The notes under the pieces are model-generated. The model was given only the letters and a program-made list of their open reading frames with translations. It was not told the DNA's origin and made no database searches. This document shows, one piece after another, positions 40,989 through 47,508 of a stretch of DNA of 47,508 nucleotides (positions are counted from its first letter, which is position 1; every line of letters starts with the position of its first letter). The translations under genes and the position numbers were made by a program. Origin of the DNA: Dunaliella salina (Eukaryota; Chlorophyta; Chlorophyceae; Chlamydomonadales; Dunaliellaceae); the NCBI GenBank assembly GCA_002284615.2, contig MU069462.1:19998-67505 (forward strand), read 5' to 3'.

Positions 40989-41860
40989 CTAAGCTTGCAT
41001 CTCACTGTTCCCCACAAGCGCTTCCGCATATACCTCAGCGAGCTCAGGCCGCCACTTCATGGACAATCTGTTACCACAGCCCCCAAGCTTACACACATGC
41101 TCAGCTTGCATTCCCCAGTCCGCACCCTCCAAACTAGCCGCAAGCGCCCAAAACGTCATGCTTATAGGATAGTGGTCACTGATGGCATGATCCTCAGTGT
41201 GCACACAATCAGCAATCCACAAAACCTTGTCAGGCATCAGGATATGGTCAGGTCTGCTCCCTTCAACACCCGCATCGTGCCCCAAACAAGTACGCTGCCC
41301 ATCAACCCCACGCGCCCTGCCCGTGCCTAGCACCAACTCCCAAACGCTCACAAGCTCCACCAAAAATCTGCCTGCGGAATTCACACCAGGAAACTTACAT
41401 TTACGGGCGTGGTGCAGGGCAGGGTGCGCAATAAGAAGGCAACAATGCCCGTGACCTCTCTCAGCCTGCCAATCTTGGCGCTAAAGTCTCCACACAAGAG
41501 CACATGCAGGGATTCCTGGGTGACGCGCGCAGCCTCATTGAGAAGAGAAGAGAAAGAGTCAGTCACTGCTTGATTAGGGAAATGCTGGCAAACAGGATTG
41601 ATGTACACTGCCCCCAGCATGACATCCTCCTGAAATCCAAACAGCCGTCTATCACAGCGCAACCAAATGCACTGCAAGCGCTGGGAGTCCAGATGCACAT
41701 GCAAGGTTTTCAAGGTTCACAAGGAATACATATGAAAAAAATCAGCACACTGAACTACAGCAAGCACAGCCACCCCAAAGCCTTGCTTCCCAACATCTCC
41801 TGGTGCAATGTGCGTGGCAAGTACAAGCTAATGCATGTCATGCAGACCAGAATTGAGCCT
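40989..41860 (-). pseudogene. LINE AP-endonuclease domain, frameshifted
   Basis: Two overlapping frames (41713-41381 and 41384-40989) together hold the endonuclease motifs. Upstream to 41860 the frame of the first contains KQGFGVAVL, the usual segment before the central strands. GDFS replaces GDFN, removing a conserved catalytic Asn. Confidence 0.75.
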
Positions 41861-41902
41861 GTCCAATGCATTCAAATATGCATAAAAAATAATATGTATG
41901 CA

Positions 41903-42238
41903 TTATGAAAAAGAGACTCTAGATGACAGGGCTTTTTCTCTCACGTTGGTGGTGTCTCTCACTTGAAGGACATTCTTTAGTGTAATGCTCTTCTCTTTTT
42001 CTCTGCGCATTGTGTGGTACCATGGAAGTATGGCAACCTGATCGAGTGTAAGTGCATACCCTAGCAAGCTTGTTTCATGTAGAATGACTATGAGATTCTC
42101 TGAAGCAGATAATACGAAACTCAGCACTGCTGTGGCACCAGGCTTTGTTTCCATTTTCAGTTGATCTTTGTGTACAAATAACATGTACTCAAGTTTAGTT
42201 TGGTTTGGCACCCTTCTTGCTGCAGTCAAGCTGCCCAT
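41903..42238 (-). CDS. Unrecognised ORF of 111 codons next to the LINE
   Basis: The residue mix is protein-like (KPGATAVLSFVLSASENLIV, LLGYALTLDQVAILPWYHTM), but I recognise no family. It lies just upstream of the LINE endonuclease on the same strand, so it could be a remnant of the LINE 5' region. Confidence 0.25.
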   Translation of the reverse strand: MGSLTAARRVPNQTKLEYMLFVHKDQLKMETKPGATAVLSFVLSASENLIVILHETSLLGYALTLDQVAILPWYHTMRREKEKSITLKNVLQVRDTTNVREKALSSRVSFS

Positions 42239-42269
42239 CTTGGTAGATACAGCTTTGTAATCCCATTTC

Positions 42270-43088
42270 TAGGGTTGGCACAAACGTTATAATTATATAT
42301 AACGTTATATTTATAACATAAGTATATAACCCGTATATTTGAGTTCGGATCTTGTTATGTTATACGTTATGAAGTTATGTACATAACATAACGTTATAAA
42401 TAACGTTATTTATAACGTTATTATAACGTTATATCCGGCGAACTTCTCACCCAAGTTTGGCGATTCCATGAGCGCAATTCTGAGCCGCAGGAGAGTGCAG
42501 CACAGAGCAGGCAATCAAAGCTGAATTCTATCTGTGGAGGGAGGCCGCGCTGAATATTGGGGCATGTTTGAAGCCTGTGTTGAAGAGGAAAGGCCAATGC
42601 AAGCCTTTGCAGAGCAGGCTGGTGTGCAACATGGGCAGGGAGGCAGTGTATGGGAAGGACCGGGCCAGTGACAACCCTGCCAGGTCTACCAAGGATCACT
42701 ATAAATGGGGTGGATGCAAAGGGCTGCGCATGGAAGCAGGCCAAGCACCTCTGAGTGTTGAGCATGGCGAGGAGCAGCAAGGGCTGCAGATGGTTAGACT
42801 ACATGGTTGTATAGGAATTATGAATCAAGACAGGGATACTTAACGCGCATGGCGCGAACTCTTGACTTTCAAACACTCTTGTTTGGTCACCACCTCATTT
42901 TGAGCTCAAGTAAATTGGGTTAGCGGTCTCTACTCTTTGAGACCTATCATTGATACCCTTGAAGTTGGGATTTGCTCAACCTGAATTCTGAGTATATAAC
43001 GTTTGTAACGTTTATAACGTTATATAACGTTATATACGGGTTATATAACGTCAAGCCATTTCGCCGCATAACGTTTGTGCCAACCCTA
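42270..43088. mobile_element. hAT-type DNA transposon, non-autonomous (819 bp)
   Basis: Terminal inverted repeats TAGGGTTGGCACAAACGTTA at the left and its complement at the right are perfect over 20 bp. Perfect 8-bp target duplications CCCATTTC lie at 42262-42269 and 43089-43096. Both subterminal regions are packed with AACGTTAT/ATAACGTT units (42283-42435 and 42990-43075), as expected of transposase-binding repeats. The interior has no convincing transposase. Confidence 0.92.
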
Positions 43089-43366
43089 CCCATTTCCTTT
43101 ACTCCTGTCTTCCCCTCAGAAATCACAAGGTACATTTTGATGAAATCTCTACCATCACTCCTTGATCAGTAATTGGTCAACAGCAGAACAGCAGGGTAAT
43201 ATTTTGAGTGGTCAAATGAAGGAGCCCCTGCTTTGGTACTGGCAAGGTTGGACCAGCCTCCTAATCACGCTTTGTATGGTGAATGCGAGAATGCTTGCAC
43301 ATAAAGACATGTGAAAACACAGGCATGTGTGCCTCTTTATTTATGCATGCATGGATGGATGTGTGA

Positions 43367-43369
<3 letters not shown>

Positions 43370-43440
<71 letters not shown>
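43370..43440. repeat. (TG)n microsatellite
   Basis: About 35 TG units, followed by alternating CG/CA and TATA-rich sequence. Confidence 0.97.
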
Positions 43441-43444
<4 letters not shown>

Positions 43445-44129
43445 TGCGCGCATGCATGTATATATGTATATTTGAATTCATGTTTGGATGTTGTTTACAT
43501 AAGGTTACAAGGTTACAAGGTTACAAGGTTACAATGGGATATAAGCCTTCAGCCATAAGGTTGGCTGCTCGGCGTGAAGTCCTTTGATGAGCACAAACAC
43601 AGGCAACTATAAAAAACATTGAGAAAACTGATGTAATGTCTCAAGAAGACTAGATGAAGTCCAGAGGGACAGCGTTTACATAAGGAAAGGATTTGTATGC
43701 ATGTCAGAGGGGGGTAATCAATGTGTGGGACTTCCAGAAGCTATAACTAGTTCGCGCTGCTGAGGCGAACAATCGGTCGCTCAATGGTAGGAATGGGACA
43801 GGATGATTGGAATTTGTTATACCAAGAATGTATCAGTACCAAGAGACAGAATCTGAGGCTGTGCAAGCAGTTACCTAGAGGCTGCACCCTGGTCCTGCTG
43901 AGCCAGAGTGTGCAAACCTCCGTTCCATCCGTACAGTGTCGTTGTGATATTATGTTCATGGTATTAAATCATTCACGAAGCGATTCCGTGTCCCAAATGT
44001 CCTGAATGGACGATCCAATTTGGACGGGTAGTGCACATGGTCTTTATAATTTCATAAGCTTGGTATTAGATTAGTCATACACGATTTTGCGTCTCAAATC
44101 TGCATGCAATAGGGTGCGATTTGGAAGTG

Positions 44130-44290
44130 GGAACCGGCCTATCTATCAACTCAGCGAAGTGCGCTTACAACGCTAGCCGAACAGGAACCATTCTATCTGA
44201 TTACAAGAATGTCCGCTGTTTCTTAGGTCTATGTGCCTTCCCTTAATGCACGCGGCCTCTGGCTTGTGTAGACTTTCCTTTTCTTTTCTA
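44130..44290 (+). mobile_element. SINE-like element with TTTTC tail
   Basis: It contains CAACTCAGCGAAGTGCGCTT (A-box-like), then CCTTAATGCACGCGGCC and GTGTAGACTTTCCTTTTCTT, matching the 3' end of the element at 35755-35945 in opposite orientation. No clear B box was seen. Confidence 0.45.
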
Positions 44291-44689
44291 TGTGGAATTG
44301 TCATGCTCGTCCAGAAGACGTCCGCCATGACTGATCAGTGGTAACCAATCCAAAGGAAGACAAATGTCTTAAACATCTGAGATCAAGGTGTGCACTTAAC
44401 AAATATTAAGGGCTGCATACTTGGAACTTGGGGTTTCGGCCCAGGGGGTGATCTGAGTGCCCCCAAAATTGACGTTTCAGCTCAGGTCACACTTGTTCTG
44501 CAATCACAGACCTGGTCCAATCGGCATGGCTGCTTGTTGTGCTTTAACATGGTAGCAAGAGAAACGCAGTATGGAAATTTTGTCTTTTGACGCCATTGCT
44601 TGCCGTATCCGTGCCAAGAAGGGCAAAAACATGTGGGTTTGAGCAGGAGGCACCAGCCTGCATAACTTTTGTACATCATGTATCGATCC

Positions 44690-45495
44690 GAATACAAACT
44701 ACATATTCGGAATCCTGAGAACGAGAGGAATCGATTGATGTATGTATGGGTCCAATTGGAGAGGGTGATGGGTGGCCTTTCGGAGGGGTTTGGACTCTTT
44801 GGGACCCCCCCTCCAGAATTTTTCTAAACCACTGCAAGAGGCTAAAAAAAAAGAGTGTACACCATCCCCAAAAACTGGGTGGGACCCCCCTGACCCACCC
44901 ACCCACCCCAAAACCCCCCATGAAGTAACCCTACCCGGACAAAAAGGGTATCAATCTGCTCCTTTTTGAAATGGCTATCCATCTGCACACTCACCATACT
45001 GGAAAAGTGAATGGCAGCAGAGTTATGGGACAAAAACTGAGCAGCAGACGCCCATGCATACCTGCCCTTCCAGGCACCCACAACTGGCTTGCAAGTGCAC
45101 TAACTGCCCTCCTGACTTCACCATGCATAATCACATCATACATTGTCACTACCCTGGAAGTTTGAACTGGTTTGCCGCATGTTCGCCTCTACAACCCCTG
45201 CCGCCCACACCCTTACGCGCATGGCACTGACTCCCAGCCATGCACACACCCCTTTTACTCAATATACCCCAAAAGAGTGCCAATAGACAGTTCTCAAGCT
45301 CAGGAATCCAATGGTGCTTTTGGAATTCTGTAGAAGTGGTCTAGAAAAATTCTGGAGGGGGGGTCCCAAAAAGTCCAGACCCCCTTGACCACCCACCCCC
45401 ACAGACCTCCTCTGATTGGACCCATACATATACACATCGACAGCTCTTGATCCCAGGATTCTGCATATGTAATTCTTATCTGGATTGTCCGATGA
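44690..45495. repeat. Inverted-arm element R2, complete copy
   Basis: Left arm 44695-44835 and right arm about 45335-45480 are inverted copies (shared CTAGAAAAATTCTGGAGGGG and GATTGGACCCATACAT on the right, complemented on the left), roughly 75-80% similar. The ~500-bp centre matches 36930-37420 and, inverted, 45560-45995. No coding sequence is recognised; it is probably a non-autonomous foldback or MITE-like element. Confidence 0.75.
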
Positions 45496-45559
45496 GATCC
45501 AAAAGTTATGCTTCTTGGAGGCTCCTGGCCACTTACTCAATTTTTTAAAAAAAACCAAT

Positions 45560-45995
45560 GGATTTCTGAGCTCAAGAGCTGTCGATTGGCACCTTCTATG
45601 AGCAAATTGGGTAAAAGGGGGAGTCTCTGTGCATGAATCAGAGTCAGTGCCACATGCACATGGGCATAGGTTGCTGGGGGTGTGATGGCATTCATGCATC
45701 AAACAAATCCAAACTTCCATGATAGTGACAATGTATAACACTTCCTTGCATGGTGAAGTCAGAAGGGCAGTTTCTGGACTTGCAAGCCAGTTGTGGGTGC
45801 CTGGAAGGGCAGGTTTGCATGGGCGTCCGTTCACCAGTTTTTGCCCAATAACCCTGCTCCAACTCAATGTTTGATTGCGATGAGTATGCAGATTGATAGC
45901 TACTTAAAAGGGGAGCAGATTGGTACCCTTATTAGGGGAGGGGGGCAGTATTTGGTGGGGTGGGTGGTCCTTCTAAGCCTCCCGCCGAGGATTTT
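45560..45995 (-). repeat. R2 copy, inverted and partial
   Basis: Reverse-complement similarity to the centre of the adjacent R2 copy (44930-45315), for example CAGGCACCCACAACTGGCTT. The two copies lie head to head with ~65 bp between, a potential kilobase-scale hairpin. Confidence 0.75.
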
Positions 45996-46934
45996 AACAT
46001 GACGTACACTACTTTATTCTTCTAATCCTCCTGGTTTGAGCCCACCCCTGATTAGCCAGGCAATTCTTGTTGCAAACGATCTATGTATGGATGCTCCCCT
46101 CCTGGATCTGCCCAGCCACTGCACCATCCCACATTCCGAGACCAGATTTTCCAACCAATTTAGCACCATAAAACCACTCATGAAGTCGAAAATGGGATTG
46201 GAGCAACTTGGTCTGGGGTTGAACACCACTACCTTGACTCGCACACCTTACTTGTGCAGAATTTTAGGGGGGTGGTTCAAAGGCCTCCATTTGAATCCAG
46301 TTGCTTTGTTTCTCCTAGCTGCCCTTTACTTGCTGTAGGGAGGTCACTGCAGTTGAGCGAGCACTGCATCAGACTGCGCACGGCCGAGTGAAAGTAGCTG
46401 GTATTTTGAGCCCGACTGTACCTTGTTACCAGGGAGAAAGCTTTCCATGGGGTGTATAAATGATGAATCAGAACAGGTTGACGACGAAAATACCAACCAA
46501 ACTCAGAATGCACACAAACATGAACCTTGTTTGAGGCTAACAAAAATGTGCTACTTGCATAGCAGAGAACAAGCACAGCCACCTGGCACCATGACTAAAA
46601 AAGGATTTTCTGTGCACACTACAAGCTCGATTTTCTTGCTGCGTGCAGCAGCATTTTTGAGGTGCCGGCGCTGCGAGCAAGCTGGGGAAACCGTCAACAG
46701 TGTGCAGGCCAACGCAGATGAACAGGAAAGTAAAGCATACATGTTTAACGAGAGGTCTCCTACCATTGCAGCAGCTGCGCCCAGCTCAATATGCCAAATG
46801 GTTGCGAGCCCTCTAATACAGGTTCCAAGAGCAGCAGACAGCACCTGCCATAGCAAGCCACGACGCTGTCAGGCTCTCCCTGCGGAACACAATGTTGATG
46901 TGGTCCGCATTCCTCCCGGAGATAGCAAACAAGC
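45996..46934. other. Downstream flank and presumed 3' UTR of the LHC gene
   Basis: No gene recognised. Two long overlapping open frames, one per strand, are present but show no family resemblance; the plus one runs antisense through the LHC last exon. No TTACA (complement of the algal TGTAA poly(A) signal) was found by eye between 46300 and 46934. Confidence 0.4.
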
Positions 46935-47072
46935 TTACTGTCCGAACTTGCCCCCCAGGTTGGTAATCAAGTTGTTCCCGGTGGGGTCAGCTAGATGGGC
47001 CAGCAGGTTGTCGAATGGGCCATCTCCGGTGATCACAGCTTGAGCCCCATATCCGAACATGGCAAGCATGGC
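46935..47072 (-). CDS. LHC last exon: third helix, C-terminus, TAA stop
   Basis: These 46 codons in phase 0 include the stop at 46937-46935. They complete the third transmembrane helix and the stromal-to-lumenal C-terminal tail. Length and ending are normal for the family, so this end of the gene is intact. Confidence 0.92.
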   Translation of the reverse strand, partial: AMLAMFGYGAQAVITGDGPFDNLLAHLADPTGNNLITNLGGKFGQ

Positions 47073-47374
47073 CTGCAGGCAATTGAAATGCGGGAATCAC
47101 ATGTACCACCTTGCTCATGCAGGCACGAGCAGCCCAACACACATTTCTTGGTGAAATCCTCAGGGCAGGGCAGATACAGGTGTCAAATCCACTTTTGGCA
47201 CAGAAACTTGCAGACTGAGTGCTGGTTTTCCGCTCGCAGGCTTGACCAGTTGCATATTTATTCCCAATGCACGGAGCTCACTCACCAGACGACCGTTCTT
47301 GATCTCATTCAGCTTCAGCTTCTTCATCTCCTCCTCGGTCTTGCCGAAGTTGGCAAAGTTGAAGAAAGGCCCGC
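46935..47374 (-). CDS. Light-harvesting chlorophyll a/b-binding protein (Lhca-like), last two exons
   Basis: The protein binds chlorophyll and carotenoids in the thylakoid membrane as a photosystem antenna. The exon at 47286-47374 encodes [20 protein letters not shown] and LNEIKNGRL. The exon at 46935-47072 encodes [32 protein letters not shown] and the end LGGKFGQ. Joined in phase they restore [20 protein letters not shown], the third transmembrane helix, with the Glu and Asn-Arg chlorophyll and ion-pair residues. GPF.NLL.HLADP.GNN is closer to photosystem I antenna proteins than to LHCII. The borders are TTCTTCAG, CTG|GTGAGT and CCTGCAG; the intron is 213 bp. The first two thirds of the gene lie right of the window. 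Confidence 0.93.
47286..47374 (-). CDS. LHC penultimate exon: start of third helix
   Basis: This exon is 2 nt plus 29 codons. [17 protein letters not shown] carries the conserved chlorophyll-binding Glu and Asn plus the Arg that pairs with helix 1. The acceptor TTTTTCTTCAG ends at 47375. Confidence 0.92.
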
Positions 47375-47444
47375 CTGAAGAAAAAATGAGGGCATAGGAT
47401 TTCACCCAAGTAAGAACACAACAAGTCATCAAGCATTACATTAC

Positions 47445-47447
<3 letters not shown>

Positions 47448-47508
<61 letters not shown>
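47448..47508. repeat. (TG)n microsatellite reaching the window end
   Basis: At least 30 units. In the LHC gene's sense strand it is CA, 73 nt upstream of the acceptor at 47375. Confidence 0.97.

Larger units (their letters stand above)
37620..41860 (-). mobile_element. Decayed LINE (APE-type non-LTR retrotransposon), interrupted
   Basis: In minus-strand order there is an AP-like endonuclease (41860-40990: LFGFQEDVMLGAVYINP, LLCGDFSAKIG, SRPDHILMP and SDHYPISMTF), a reverse transcriptase (40928-39600: LTPLYKKGP, AFIDFKQA, then GVRQGCALSPPLFSLYINDI), and after an ~0.9-kb insertion the downstream RT part (38713-38510) and C-terminal domain (38375-37788: NWAVLRECGHEPLQFHW), then a possible Cys/His knuckle in broken frame. 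Defects include a frameshift near 41384, Ser for the catalytic Asn in the GDFN motif, a TAG at 39873-39875 within RT motif A, and the insertion near the YADD motif. It cannot encode an active element. Confidence 0.85.
43097..44689. other. Non-coding region with microsatellites and SINE-like remnant
   Basis: It contains a TG tract (43370-43440), four to five copies of AAGGTTAC (43500-43535) and a SINE-like segment (about 44130-44290, plus). No gene was recognised in the remainder. Confidence 0.5.

Noticed and set aside
41504..41908. Plus-strand frame containing ISWCNVRGK, reminiscent of a LINE endonuclease start
   Set aside because: The opposite strand at the same place reads KQGFGVAVL leading into the LINE endonuclease frame, so the plus match is a shadow.
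46423..47043. 206-codon plus-strand open frame
   Set aside because: It runs antisense through the LHC last exon, has no family resemblance and is explained as a shadow of the constrained exon plus chance.
1..47508. Prokaryotic-type systems (CRISPR, toxin-antitoxin, retron, prophage)
   Set aside because: There are no operons or ribosome-binding sites; genes are intron-split and repeats are eukaryotic in kind. The tandem arrays lack CRISPR repeat-spacer structure.

Overview
The window looks like nuclear DNA of a photosynthetic eukaryote. I infer a chlorophyte green alga, probably Chlamydomonadales and possibly Dunaliella-like. The evidence is a light-harvesting chlorophyll-binding protein gene at the right edge, an octotricopeptide (OPR-type) repeat protein gene with poly-Gln/His insertions (a family expanded in green algae), genes broken into short exons by kilobase introns with GT..AG borders, very long CA/TG tracts, and many dispersed repeats. 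Nothing prokaryotic was seen: no operons, CRISPR array, rRNA or complete tRNA. The genus is a guess; the lineage is moderately supported.

Three host genes can be assembled by matching reading-frame phase across exons. (1) On the minus strand, an OPR-type gene starts at 17095 with a basic, presequence-like N-terminus and runs leftwards past base 1 (exons 17021-17095, 15931-16806, 13813-14924, 11971-12162, 4746-4857, 177-404). One short exon is probably missing from my model and the 3' end lies outside the window. (2) On the plus strand, a secreted or Golgi-type carbohydrate sulfotransferase runs from 17637 (signal peptide) to 34255 (stop), with exons 17637-17784, 22266-22366, 25220-25318, 26328-26484, 27721-27844, 29354-29489, 29922-30077, an uncertain exon near 33272-33366, and 34114-34255. 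These two genes diverge from a 541-bp interval at 17096-17636 that should hold both promoters. (3) On the minus strand, the last two exons of an LHC (Lhca-like) gene lie at 46935-47374.

From 34.3 to 46.9 kb the window is mostly mobile and repeated DNA. It holds a decayed APE-type LINE (37.6-41.9 kb, minus) interrupted near its YADD motif by a ~0.9-kb segment with its own ORF, an 819-bp hAT-type element with perfect 8-bp target duplications (42270-43088), an ~800-bp inverted-arm element with two relatives, and tRNA-derived SINE-like copies with TTTTC tails. The introns of the two large genes carry two 226-bp hAT-type MITEs, several minisatellites, a dispersed family (R1) with a hairpin that covaries between copies, and long dinucleotide tracts.

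The most interesting pattern is that splice-junction segments (acceptor plus exon start, or exon end plus donor) recur as degenerate local duplicates in the introns of both large genes, which looks like intron growth by repeated duplication of splice junctions. A second pattern is that dinucleotide tracts sit at or close to splice sites in a consistent sense-strand orientation. I did not find a clearly new enzymatic or defence system.
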